From Mangrovicoccus sp049603835 (lineage in GTDB: Bacteria > Pseudomonadota > Alphaproteobacteria > Rhodobacterales > Rhodobacteraceae): a stretch of 64,000 nt of DNA. The position numbers and the translations under genes are program-made. Where the stretch lies: the NCBI GenBank assembly GCA_049603835.1, contig JBMYSZ010000008.1:1-64000 (forward strand). Direction: 5' to 3'. Positions 24,348 through 32,604 of the stretch are shown here, piece after piece (the stretch's first letter is position 1; every line of letters begins with the position of its first letter). The notes beneath the pieces are model-generated. The model did no database searches and had not been told where the DNA came from. It worked only from the letters and a program-made list of their open reading frames with translations.

Positions 24348-25928
24348 TTAGGCGGGCTGGGCGGGCTGCAAATACGGGTCTGGCTTTGCTTGGCCAAAGC
24401 CGAAAAGATAGAGAGGATATAGGGAAGAGCCGGGCAAAAGAGCCAGCTCCCGTATATCTCGATCCAGAAAACAGCCCAGCCCAGTTGCCCCCAGCCCAAG
24501 CGCGCTGGCTTCTAGATAAAGGGCATGGGCGATTTTTCCGGCCTCTCGGTGAAGCTCTTTATATAGGGCCGCACCCTCCGCCCAAATCCGGTCAAAATCC
24601 CCCAAGAAAACCAAAGTCGCCGCCCCTTCAGCCGCGATTGCTTGGCTGCAAGACAGTTTTCGGATCTGCGCCCGGATATCGCCAGGGGCCAAGCAGCGCA
24701 AATTCTCCATCCCCGTCAGAGAGCTCACAGGCGACCAGCCAAGCTCTTTGCGCAAATGCGGACGCAAAGCCGTGGCCCCATCTGACTGCTCGATTGCATA
24801 AAGCCCCGGCTCCATCCCAGCGATTTTGTGAACCGCCAGCAGCATTTCCAAGCCAAGCCCCCCCGCCAGCTGATCCAAAGGCCCCGCCTGCGGCAGCGCT
24901 GCGCTAAGCATTTTCTGCAGCATTTCGGGGCCGGGCGGTGTTTTACTGGTGAATTGCCGGGCGCTGCGCCGCTGCCGGATCACTTGCGCTGCCGGGGCCT
25001 GAAATTCGGTCCGCTCATAAACCGGCAAATTGGGGCCGGACGGTATGGGCGGCACCTGCCCGCGCGTGGCCTCGATGATCTCGCTGAGTTCGGGCCAAGT
25101 CTCTTGATCCGCTTTGGCGCAGCGACTGGGACGGCCGCACCAAGCCAGCGCCACATGGCGTGGAAACTGCGGCGCGCCCGGCAAATCACCCTGAAGCTGC
25201 AATAGCAATTCCGGCTCTTCCGGCTCCACCCCTGAAAAATCGTCACCGCGATCCGTGCCCAAAAGCGATGCCAGCTCATCATGGCCACAGGTCACCCGCT
25301 GCGCCGTCCATCCCAGACTGGCCGCTGCAAAGCCAATAGCCGCCTCCGCATGGCCCAAATCCAATTGGCAATACCGAAAGGCGCGGCTGCCATATTTCCA
25401 GCTTTCGCGACTGGCAATGCTCGTCAGTCCCAACCACAGCCCCGGCTGATCCAGCTGAGCAGCGCAGCGCAGCTCTAGCGCGTGGTTCAAAACGTCATAA
25501 TGATACAGCCCATCGCCCAGCCCCGGAACGCCGCCCAACAGAATATAGGCCTCAACCGGGTGAAGATTGCCGCTAGACGGGTTGCACCGCACCGCCCATT
25601 TTTCGCCCGCCATGGTTTTCCAACCGGAGATCCCCAAAGATAGCTGCAAAAGCTGGCCGATGCTCGCTAGGGTCATCTCCGCAGCCCCTATCGCGCCGGG
25701 TGAAAACAGATCCGCATAAGTCGCTGAACTTTGCTCTGGCTCGCTGGGCAACGGAATTAGCGCCGGGCCGTCATAATAGCGGCGAAACGGGCTGGGCTGG
25801 GTGCTCCACTCCACGCGATCTGGGCCGGGCGCATAACCGTCTTCGCTATGGCTGCTGAGCGCGTGGTAGGAGCGAATGGTTTCCAGCTCCCCGTCCCTCA
25901 TTTGTGGCAAAATTTCCGACCTGGTCAT
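24348..25928 (-). CDS. SagB/ThcOx-family nitroreductase-like dehydrogenase
   Basis: The product of about 526 residues is made of two nitroreductase-fold halves. The first has SSGNLHPVEAYIL and the second has IRQRRSARQFTSKTPPG, both FMN-contact segments of the SagB/ThcOx family. Double-domain proteins of this kind occur widely as stand-alone proteins whose substrates are unknown. The start at MTRSEIL follows an AGGG-type ribosome site. It is divergent from the amine oxidase gene with a 178-bp gap. There is no peptide-precursor gene nearby, so a RiPP azoline-oxidase role is not supported. Confidence 0.75.
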   Translation of the reverse strand: MTRSEILPQMRDGELETIRSYHALSSHSEDGYAPGPDRVEWSTQPSPFRRYYDGPALIPLPSEPEQSSATYADLFSPGAIGAAEMTLASIGQLLQLSLGISGWKTMAGEKWAVRCNPSSGNLHPVEAYILLGGVPGLGDGLYHYDVLNHALELRCAAQLDQPGLWLGLTSIASRESWKYGSRAFRYCQLDLGHAEAAIGFAAASLGWTAQRVTCGHDELASLLGTDRGDDFSGVEPEEPELLLQLQGDLPGAPQFPRHVALAWCGRPSRCAKADQETWPELSEIIEATRGQVPPIPSGPNLPVYERTEFQAPAAQVIRQRRSARQFTSKTPPGPEMLQKMLSAALPQAGPLDQLAGGLGLEMLLAVHKIAGMEPGLYAIEQSDGATALRPHLRKELGWSPVSSLTGMENLRCLAPGDIRAQIRKLSCSQAIAAEGAATLVFLGDFDRIWAEGAALYKELHREAGKIAHALYLEASALGLGATGLGCFLDRDIRELALLPGSSLYPLYLFGFGQAKPDPYLQPAQPA

Positions 25929-26106
25929 ACCCGCCCTGTTCTTCTGCGTCCCACTGCATCCTGTGCGGCCGAGCTGCTCCTTGGCCAATAGCTTTCTCAG
26001 CAAGCACCAGGCCAAGCCGCCGCAAAACCGGACCATTCGCCCAGATGGCCCGAAAATTGCTTTTCATTCTGTTGGAAACAACGCGCGCGAACAGATGAGG
26101 TAATGC

Positions 26107-27636
26107 ATGCAGAAAGTGATCGTCATTGGCGGCGGGCTGGCCGGTTTGACCGTAGCAAAGCGCTTAACCGAAGCCGGGCTAGAGCCGCAGATATATGAAG
26201 CACGCGACCGTCTGGGCGGGCGGGTTCTCACCAGCAAAAGCGCAACAACCGGCCAAGCCATCGATCTTGGCCCCAGCTGGTATTGGCCGCAGATCCAAGA
26301 AGAATTCGACAGCCTGATTACCGAATTGGAATTAAATAGTTTTCCTCAGCATGACGAAGGCGAGGTTCTGCATCTGACCGACCCGGAGGAAGGCACCACA
26401 AACGCCGGGACCGACCCGGTTCATGGGGGCGCTTATCGTCTAGAGGGCGGGATGGCCGAGTTAATCGACGCGCTGGCCGCTACAATTGCCCCCCAAAGCA
26501 TCACCCTAAATGCTGTGCTGCAAGAGATAGAGGACTGCACCACCCATATTCGCCTAAGCTTCAACACAAGCGACGGCATCAAAGAAGTTCTGAGCGACCG
26601 TGTGGTATTGGCCATTCCGCCACGGGTTTTGGCGGAAAATGTGCGGTTTGTGCCAGAACTGCCAGAAAGCCTTCATAGCGTCATGACCAATACCTCCACT
26701 TGGATGGCGGCCGAGGCGAAGGCCGTAATCTGTTACCCGCGCGCGGGGTGGCGGGATGAGGGGCTGTCTGGCTCTGCTTTTGTGGCCCATGAGCGGGTGG
26801 TGCTGAACGAGATCTTCGATCAAAGCGCCGCAGATGGCACGCCCGGCGCTTTGGGCGGGTTCTTGGCTTTGGGGCCGACCCACCGGGCCGAGTTTTCAAC
26901 CGGCCTGACGATGCTGGTGGAAAACCAATTCCAGCAGATCTTTGGCGAAAGCGCAGAGAATGGCGAATTGGTTATGCAAGACTGGTCGCAAGAGCCCTTT
27001 ACCTGTAGCGCTTTGGATATTTCCGGCGGACCAGCCGAGCGGCGCCCGGCGCATCCGCTATTGCGGCGCGCTTTCTGGAATGGCCGCCTGCATCTGGCCG
27101 GCACGGAAACCGCCCGCGCCCATCCGGGCCATATGGCGGGCGCGGTGGAATCTGCGGATCGGGTTGCCCAAAGATTGCTACAAGACACAATGCCCGCGCC
27201 TTACGGTGATCTCGGGGATTGGTTCTTGGAACATGCGGAACAGACTTTTGACACATACCGCCAGACCCTGAACCGGCTTTTGTCGCAGCAACGCCCCAGA
27301 GAGGTCACTCGCCTGGCCACCCAAGATTCCGTGGCGGCCTTGCTGGATGATGCGCTGGACTATGTGCAGCACCATCTTGATAGCGCAGAACCCGCAACGC
27401 AAAGCGGTGCGGTGTCCCTGGACCAGGCCAAACCGGCCCTGCATGCCACGCTAAATCGGGTCATTGGCCAGATCATTGGCTTTAACCGCAGCTCCTGTGC
27501 CTTGCGTAATTTCCCGACCGAACATGAACTGCCCGAAAGCTATATCCGGCTGATCTTGCAAGATGCCTCGACCCTGGGGCGCGGTTTTCTCAATGATATG
27601 GATGCGCTGCTGGCCGCCCATGGGGGGAAAGCTTGA
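26107..27636 (+). CDS. Flavin amine oxidase family protein
   Basis: The 509-residue protein opens with a classic FAD motif (VIVIGGGLAGLTVAKRL) and the amine oxidase GRVLTSK and LDLGPSWYW-type segments. It has the late FAD-binding RLHLAGTETARAHPGHMAGAVESADR. Residues about 370-509 are a helical extension not part of the oxidase core. It probably oxidises an amine to an aldehyde. The GST gene overlaps its stop (TGATG). It lies next to, but convergent with, the methionine S-methyltransferase operon, so a link to sulfonium-amine oxidation is conceivable but unproven. Confidence 0.82.
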   Translation: MQKVIVIGGGLAGLTVAKRLTEAGLEPQIYEARDRLGGRVLTSKSATTGQAIDLGPSWYWPQIQEEFDSLITELELNSFPQHDEGEVLHLTDPEEGTTNAGTDPVHGGAYRLEGGMAELIDALAATIAPQSITLNAVLQEIEDCTTHIRLSFNTSDGIKEVLSDRVVLAIPPRVLAENVRFVPELPESLHSVMTNTSTWMAAEAKAVICYPRAGWRDEGLSGSAFVAHERVVLNEIFDQSAADGTPGALGGFLALGPTHRAEFSTGLTMLVENQFQQIFGESAENGELVMQDWSQEPFTCSALDISGGPAERRPAHPLLRRAFWNGRLHLAGTETARAHPGHMAGAVESADRVAQRLLQDTMPAPYGDLGDWFLEHAEQTFDTYRQTLNRLLSQQRPREVTRLATQDSVAALLDDALDYVQHHLDSAEPATQSGAVSLDQAKPALHATLNRVIGQIIGFNRSSCALRNFPTEHELPESYIRLILQDASTLGRGFLNDMDALLAAHGGKA

Positions 27637-28292
27637 TGGGCAATATAAAGCTCTATATGGCGCCGGGGTCTTGCACGACGGCGATCCATATCCTGCTCGA
27701 AGAGATTGGCGAATTCTTCGAAGCGCATGTGGTGAATTTGCCGCGCGGGGACCATCTGAAGCCGGAATATACCGCGCTGAACCCCAAAGCGACGATCCCA
27801 ACCTTGGTGCGTCGCGACGGCACCGCACTTACCGAAACCCTGGCCATCGCTATTTGGCTGGCCCGTGCCTATCCCAAGGCCGGGCTGTGGCCTGAGGATC
27901 TCGAAAGCGAAACACGCGCGATCGAGATGATGGGCCATATCACCGCCACCACCCATGGGCAGGGTTTTGCCCGGATCTTTTCTGCCGGAGCTTTCGCCAA
28001 AAGCCCCAATAGCGAAGAGGCGATGCTGGAAATCGGTCGCTCGATCATCGCCTCTAGCTTTGGCTGGCTGGAAACAGTCATGGCGGATCAGGCGACAGAT
28101 CAAGGCTATGCTTTGGGCAGCTATTCGGTGGTGGATCCGATCCTGTTTTATGTGTGTTTTTGGGCCTCTAAAACCGATATCCCCATGCCCGACCGTCTGA
28201 AGGCGCATTTCGAGCTGATGCTAAGCCGACCCGTGGTGAGCCGTGTCCTGCGCGAAGAAGGCTATGATCCCAGCCGCCTGAAAGTCGCCTAA
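27636..28292 (+). CDS. Glutathione S-transferase family protein
   Basis: The 218-residue protein has the N-terminal thioredoxin-like fold (KLYMAPGSCTTAIHILLEE; NPKATIPTLVRRDG; LTETLAIAIWLARAYP) with the conserved cis-Pro and ESxAI-like glutathione contact, and an all-helical C-terminal domain. The beta-class style SCTTAIH suggests Ser/Cys chemistry. It is translationally coupled to the amine oxidase by TGATG, so it may detoxify a reactive product of that enzyme. Confidence 0.85.
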   Translation: MGNIKLYMAPGSCTTAIHILLEEIGEFFEAHVVNLPRGDHLKPEYTALNPKATIPTLVRRDGTALTETLAIAIWLARAYPKAGLWPEDLESETRAIEMMGHITATTHGQGFARIFSAGAFAKSPNSEEAMLEIGRSIIASSFGWLETVMADQATDQGYALGSYSVVDPILFYVCFWASKTDIPMPDRLKAHFELMLSRPVVSRVLREEGYDPSRLKVA

Positions 28293-28311
28293 AGCCTGTC
28301 CAGATATCGGC

Positions 28312-28330
28312 GAGCAGGATTTCCCTGCTC
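28312..28330. terminator. Hairpin between convergent genes
   Basis: GAGCAGG and CCTGCTC pair over 7 bp around ATTTC in the short gap between the GST and aminotransferase stops. There is no clear U-tract, so terminator function is tentative. Confidence 0.4.
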
Positions 28331-28357
28331 TGCCCTCACAGTCAAAGGCGAAACGCT

Positions 28358-29542
28358 TTAGCTCACCAGATCTGGGATAGCGGCCAGGGCTAAAATGCCC
28401 TGCATCGCTTCGGCCAAGACCTCATCCGGCACGGTCAAAGCCAGCCGGATCAGCGATTCAGCCGCAGCCCCGAAAGAAGAGCCGGGCATCACCGCGATGC
28501 CCTGTTCCTCCAGCAGCCGCCATGCGAAGGTTTCGCCATCCATGCCCGTGGCCCCCACATCCACCATCATGAACATGCCGCCTTCGGGCAGGATCCCCGA
28601 CAGGCCCGGCGCCTCGGCGATGGCATCATGGATCAGCTGCGCCCGGCGGTGAAACGCTTCGCGCATTCGCTCTGCAGTGTCATATTCTCCGCGCAGCGCC
28701 GCTTCGGTCATATCCGCGATGAAGGGCTGATTGCCAAACAGCATGGATTCGGAAATCGGCAGCAAGCGGCGGGAAAATTCCGGCGGTCCGATAGTCCAGC
28801 CACTGCGAAACCCGGTCGCGGCAAAGGTTTTCGAAATCGACGAGGTTACAACAGTGCGCTCGCGCAGACGCGGATTTTCCAGAGGCGAGGCGAATTCCAC
28901 CCCAAAGGTCAGGTTCTCATAGACCTCGTCACTGACGATCCACAGATTATGCTTGATGCAAATCTCGCCCAAAGCATCAATCGTCGCCCGGTCTAGCACC
29001 GCGCCGGTGGGGTTATGGGGCGTGTTCAGCAAAAGCACCCGGCTTTGAGGCGTAATTGCAGCCTCTAGCGCATCGGGCTGCATGGAAAACCCATCCCGCA
29101 TGCGAAGCTCGACCGGTTGCACATGGGCGCCGGTGGCCTCAACCACGCCTTCATATGTGGCGTAATAAGGATCACCTATCAGCACCCCATCACCCTTTTC
29201 CGTCAGCGCCTGCATCACCGCGAAAAGAGCGGTCTGCGTGCCGGGAAAACACAGAACATGATCAGCGGTCACGTCGGGCATGCGCGGCGCATAGGTTTCG
29301 ATGATCGCTTCGATCAGATTGCCTTCGCCCCGGCCATTGGAATAGCGGGTGCGCCCGGCGCGCAGAGATATGACGCATTCTTCGACCAGATCGGGATCGG
29401 TGGGGATATCGGGCTCGCCAATGGTCAGCTCGATGATTTTCTCACCTTTGGCCGCTCGGGCCCGCGCTGCGTTATGCACCGCCCATTTACTGCCACCCAA
29501 ATCGTAAAGCCGGTCGGTGATAGACGCATATCTTAGGGTCAT
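28358..29542 (-). CDS. Class I/II PLP aminotransferase
   Basis: This 394-residue fold-type I aminotransferase has the PLP lysine in SISKTFAATGFRSGW, the NTPHNPTGAVLD segment and the SDEVYENLTF aspartate motif. The start overlaps the aldolase stop by ATGA. As last gene of the operon headed by a methionine S-methyltransferase homologue, it may transaminate S-methylmethionine, or methionine, to the 2-oxo acid. In plants an aminotransferase-like domain is fused to the same kind of methyltransferase. A broad aspartate/aromatic aminotransferase role cannot be excluded. Confidence 0.87.
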   Translation of the reverse strand: MTLRYASITDRLYDLGGSKWAVHNAARARAAKGEKIIELTIGEPDIPTDPDLVEECVISLRAGRTRYSNGRGEGNLIEAIIETYAPRMPDVTADHVLCFPGTQTALFAVMQALTEKGDGVLIGDPYYATYEGVVEATGAHVQPVELRMRDGFSMQPDALEAAITPQSRVLLLNTPHNPTGAVLDRATIDALGEICIKHNLWIVSDEVYENLTFGVEFASPLENPRLRERTVVTSSISKTFAATGFRSGWTIGPPEFSRRLLPISESMLFGNQPFIADMTEAALRGEYDTAERMREAFHRRAQLIHDAIAEAPGLSGILPEGGMFMMVDVGATGMDGETFAWRLLEEQGIAVMPGSSFGAAAESLIRLALTVPDEVLAEAMQGILALAAIPDLVS

Positions 29543-30300
29543 TGGGCATAATCCGGGCAAAGGTCATCAAGAAGGCGAAGATGCGCGGCCCATTCCAGAG
29601 CCACATCATCCTCTTCCCCCATATTACCGTCATATTGGCGGACCACATGGCGGGCGATATCATCGGGAACAAGCCGCATGGGCTGGCCCATGGATAGGGT
29701 GGCTACCTGAATTTCACAGGCCCGTTCCAAATAGAAAAGATTATTGAACATCTGCGCCGCGCTTGGCCCTGTGGCCACCAATCCATGATTGCGCAACACA
29801 AGCACAGGCTTATCGCCTAGGCTTGCCACCAGCCGGTCACGCTCTGCGAGATCAAGGGAAATCCCCTCATAATCGTGATAGGCCACCCGATCATAGAATT
29901 GCAGAGCGATCTGATTGAGCGGCAGCAGACCCTCTTCAAGCGAGGACACAGCGACACCAGCGCGCGAATGGGTATGCATGATCCAAGCCGCATCGGATTT
30001 GGCCCGGTGAATGGCCGAATGGATCGTAAACCCCGCCGGATTAACCCCATAGGGGCTATCCTCGACCTTATGGCCATCCGTGTCGATTTTCACCAGATTA
30101 GAGGCGGTGATTTCTTCCCACCGCAGCCCATAAGGATTGATCAAGAAATGCCCCGGCTCGCCAGGGACTTTCGCGGTGATATGGGTGTAAATCAGATCCG
30201 TCAGACGGAAATGCGCCGCCAAGCGATAACAAGCCGCCAGCTCTTTTCGGGTTTGCCATTCGGCTTCGGTCATTTGCCTCGCCTGTTCTTTTGTCGTCAT
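29539..30300 (-). CDS. Class II aldolase/adducin family protein
   Basis: The 253-residue protein carries the metal-binding histidines of the family in IMHTHSRAGVAVSS (HxH) and VLRNHGLVATG. Members cleave or epimerise sugar phosphates, dehydrate methylthioribulose phosphate, or act on hydroxy acids. It lies six bases after the hydroxyacid dehydrogenase stop and overlaps the aminotransferase start. In this operon it may act on a hydroxylated or oxo sulfonium acid; its substrate is not visible. Confidence 0.82.
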   Translation of the reverse strand: MTTKEQARQMTEAEWQTRKELAACYRLAAHFRLTDLIYTHITAKVPGEPGHFLINPYGLRWEEITASNLVKIDTDGHKVEDSPYGVNPAGFTIHSAIHRAKSDAAWIMHTHSRAGVAVSSLEEGLLPLNQIALQFYDRVAYHDYEGISLDLAERDRLVASLGDKPVLVLRNHGLVATGPSAAQMFNNLFYLERACEIQVATLSMGQPMRLVPDDIARHVVRQYDGNMGEEDDVALEWAAHLRLLDDLCPDYAQ

Positions 30301-30306
30301 GCCGCT

Positions 30307-31257
30307 TCAATAGCCCTGCGCGCGGCTAATCCCCAAACGCAAAGGCTGGCCATCACGCAAAGCGCGCGCGGTTTCGATCACCTGCGCCCCCACGATTTCC
30401 GGCATCGAGTCACTGGCGATATGCGGCGTGATCCGCAGCCGAGGATCTTTCCAAAACGGATCAGTGGCCGGCAATGGTTCGGTCCGAAACACATCCAGCG
30501 TCGCTCCGCCGAGTTGCCCCGCATCCAAGGCAGCGATTAAATCCGCCTCCACCAAATGTTCGCCGCGACCGAATTGGATCAGCCGCGCACCGGGATTAAG
30601 GCGCGCGAAAAGATCGGCATTCAACACATTTTCCGTCGCAGGCGTCAAAGGCAGGATATTGATCAGATAATCCGCCCCCTGCGCTGCCTCTAGATTAGCA
30701 CTCTCACCGGTTAGATAAGTGACGCCGTCCAGCGGCGCGGCCGGGGTGGAGCGACAAGACACCCGCAGGCTAAAGCCCAAAACCTTCAATGCTTGGATCA
30801 CGGCTTGACCCATTGTGCCATTGCCCAACACCGCCACGACCGCCTCTTTGGGCGGGCGCATGGGCAGAAACTTCCAGATCTGGCGGCTGGCATTCTCGGC
30901 GATTTCGCCAAATTGGCGCTCATAATGCAGCACCTCATGCACTGCATAGCCTGCCATCAATTCTGCTTGATGCGGGTCGCGCACCCGTGCAATCGCCCAG
31001 CTTGGATCAATGCCGGGATGGCTAAGCAGATCATCAACCCCCGCGCCAATGGACATGGCCAGTTCCAAGTTTTTATAGGGCGCAAAGGCCTTTTCCCCCG
31101 GCAGCCAACAAATGGCAAAGCGGATATCATCGGGATTGGTCACTTCGTCGGGGTAACGCAACACCACATCGCTTTCGCGTAAAGCCGCGCCGTAAAGCGC
31201 GCCTAAGTCCAGGGTCTCACTCAGATAGACCCCATGGACCACATCCGTATTCGTCAT
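30307..31257 (-). CDS. D-2-hydroxyacid dehydrogenase, GhrA-like
   Basis: The protein of about 316 residues has the NAD-binding VAVLGNGTMGQAVIQAL (GxGxxG) and the catalytic Arg-Glu-His set: FGRGEHLV (Arg), FRTEPLP (Glu) and TPHIASD (His). These are as in glyoxylate/hydroxypyruvate reductase A. It would reduce a 2-oxo acid to the D-2-hydroxy acid. The ATG was chosen over a TTG twelve bases earlier. It lies 31 bp after the methyltransferase stop. If the aminotransferase yields 4-dimethylsulfonio-2-oxobutyrate, this enzyme could reduce it, giving a variant of the algal DMSP route. Confidence 0.83.
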   Translation of the reverse strand: MTNTDVVHGVYLSETLDLGALYGAALRESDVVLRYPDEVTNPDDIRFAICWLPGEKAFAPYKNLELAMSIGAGVDDLLSHPGIDPSWAIARVRDPHQAELMAGYAVHEVLHYERQFGEIAENASRQIWKFLPMRPPKEAVVAVLGNGTMGQAVIQALKVLGFSLRVSCRSTPAAPLDGVTYLTGESANLEAAQGADYLINILPLTPATENVLNADLFARLNPGARLIQFGRGEHLVEADLIAALDAGQLGGATLDVFRTEPLPATDPFWKDPRLRITPHIASDSMPEIVGAQVIETARALRDGQPLRLGISRAQGY

Positions 31258-31288
31258 AACTTTGTCCAAGCTTATTCCGTCTTTGCCC

Positions 31289-32203
31289 TTAGCAGGGTTT
31301 CGCGCGGATCACGCAAACCTCGTGATAAAGCGGCTCATCCGGTGTATTGATCTGCCGATCTTGGGCCTCACAGGCGCTAAGCGGCTGCTTGCCTTCCGCA
31401 TCGGCAAAGAAACAACAGACGACTTTGCTTTCCAGCCCCGTGCCTTCCATCGCGGTTTCCAAGGTCACGAAAAAGGAAATATCCGTGCCAGCATCCTGCA
31501 GCACAATCCGCGAATTCAGCACTTCAGGCGCATAGCCATTAGCCTCGAACATACTGCAAATCGTGGCGCGCGGGATCCGAGCACCGAAATTCATGATCAG
31601 CTCGGCTTGAGGGGCCGCCTCGCGCACCCGCCGCAGCAACGCCTCGTTCAGACCCAGCCCCACCGCATTGAAGGGCAGACAATCAAACAGCTTCCATGGA
31701 TAGTAATGCGCGATGTGATCGGCGCTGCGCTCCTGCGCGTCTTCGCCAATATCCACGTCATGGGCATCGCGGAATACCGCGAATTTTTCATCATCGGGGC
31801 TGGTGACCTGGGGCAAACAGGCGATGATCACATCCGCCTGGCCCACTGCGGCGCGGGCCGCATCTGTGTCGATCAAGCTGACCTCTCCGGCCACGGGATG
31901 GAACCTATCCGCATCCTCCGGCGCCAAGCTTTCAACATTTTTGCTGGCCAGCTCGGTCAAGCGTGGGTCTAGGTCACTGCCCGACACGGACGCGGCCTTA
32001 AGGCTTCGCAGCAGGAAAACCGCGTTCATGCCGGTGCCAATCCCGACTTCATAGACGCTTTTACCTTCTAGCTTGGCGCGTCTTAGGCCTTCTTGAAAAG
32101 TTTGTGTCCAAGGATCCGTGGGATCAAACGCAAAATCGGGGACATGGGGCGAAGATGATGTGTCATCCTCGGAGATGAGCTCGGGAGCAGTGCTCTCGGT
32201 CAT
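31289..32203 (-). CDS. mmtN: Methionine S-methyltransferase homologue (MmtN-like)
   Basis: The 304-residue protein aligns over its length with the N-terminal methyltransferase domain of plant methionine S-methyltransferase, as I remember that sequence. Matching blocks are W32-TQTFQEGL, YEVGIGTG (51-58, SAM site), SDLDP (76-80), CLPQVTSP (129-136), GLGLNEALL (182-190), IMNFGAR (203-209), LQDAGTDISFFVTLE (235-249) and FFADAEGKQPL (265-275). The bacterial member MmtN converts methionine to S-methylmethionine and starts DMSP synthesis in some alphaproteobacteria; it has about this length. GAAGGAAG precedes the ATG. It heads a four-gene operon with hydroxyacid dehydrogenase, class II aldolase and aminotransferase genes. 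Family membership is strong; the final product is inferred. Confidence 0.82.
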   Translation of the reverse strand: MTESTAPELISEDDTSSSPHVPDFAFDPTDPWTQTFQEGLRRAKLEGKSVYEVGIGTGMNAVFLLRSLKAASVSGSDLDPRLTELASKNVESLAPEDADRFHPVAGEVSLIDTDAARAAVGQADVIIACLPQVTSPDDEKFAVFRDAHDVDIGEDAQERSADHIAHYYPWKLFDCLPFNAVGLGLNEALLRRVREAAPQAELIMNFGARIPRATICSMFEANGYAPEVLNSRIVLQDAGTDISFFVTLETAMEGTGLESKVVCCFFADAEGKQPLSACEAQDRQINTPDEPLYHEVCVIRAKPC

Positions 32204-32406
32204 AGAACTTCCTTCTGGCTTCTTACTGGTCGCGCCCGAATGCGGACGCATCCAGACGGGCGACAAATCATCGGCCTAGATCAAAACCGCAGGCCAGTGC
32301 GGCTCAGAACCAAGCCAGTCTTTTACAAGACAGATGTCAGCGACGGCGCGCATAGCCGCTGACCTATGAACCAGCCGCCGAATGATCAGCGGCTTAGTTG
32401 CGCCTG
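32204..32406 (-). promoter_or_regulatory. Leader region of the mmtN-like operon with two inverted repeats
   Basis: GTCAGCG and CGCTGAC (32336-32342 and 32357-32363) pair perfectly over 7 bp. AGCCGCCG and CAGCGGCT (32373-32394) form an 8-bp stem with one wobble, directly after the TusA-like stop. The second may end the upstream transcript; the first lies about 135 bases before the methyltransferase ATG and could be an operator or leader RNA element. No known SAM riboswitch consensus was recognised. Confidence 0.4.
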
Positions 32407-32604
32407 TTAGTGAATTTCCGTGCGAGAGACGCAAGACGCGTCAGAGCCAAGGCCAGATTGCAAAGCCGATGGGCAGCAATTCGCGCTGATCTGAACATGG
32501 AACCGCGGGTCATCTTCGGTAGCGCAATGCAGGGCTTGCTTAATACGCAGGACCGCAATTGCTTCGGTCAGACCACGGCAGTCAAGTGTGTGTTCAGAAA
32601 TCAT
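32407..32604 (-). CDS. Small degenerate TusA-like protein
   Basis: The 65-residue product begins MISEHTLDCRGLTEAIAVLRIKQALH. This follows the TusA/SirA pattern LD-x-x-GL-x-CP-x-P-x-LK-x-x-KAL but has TEAI in place of the catalytic Cys-Pro. A Cys remains earlier, at LDC, and others occur later. AAGGAG lies eight bases upstream, a perfect ribosome site, which makes the gene convincing despite its size. An operator-like palindrome is immediately upstream. It precedes the mmtN-like operon on the same strand. Without the CPxP cysteine it cannot be assumed to transfer sulfur. Confidence 0.65.
   Translation of the reverse strand: MISEHTLDCRGLTEAIAVLRIKQALHCATEDDPRFHVQISANCCPSALQSGLGSDASCVSRTEIH

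Noticed and set aside
24348..25928. RiPP biosynthetic cluster around the SagB-like protein
   Set aside because: There is no precursor peptide, cyclodehydratase or exporter gene next to it; stand-alone double-domain SagB-like proteins are common.
32330..32365. SAM/SAH riboswitch ahead of the mmtN-like gene
   Set aside because: The hairpin GTCAGCG...CGCTGAC has a superficial likeness to the Rhodobacterales SAM/SAH motif, but the conserved loop and the downstream pairing with the ribosome site are missing.
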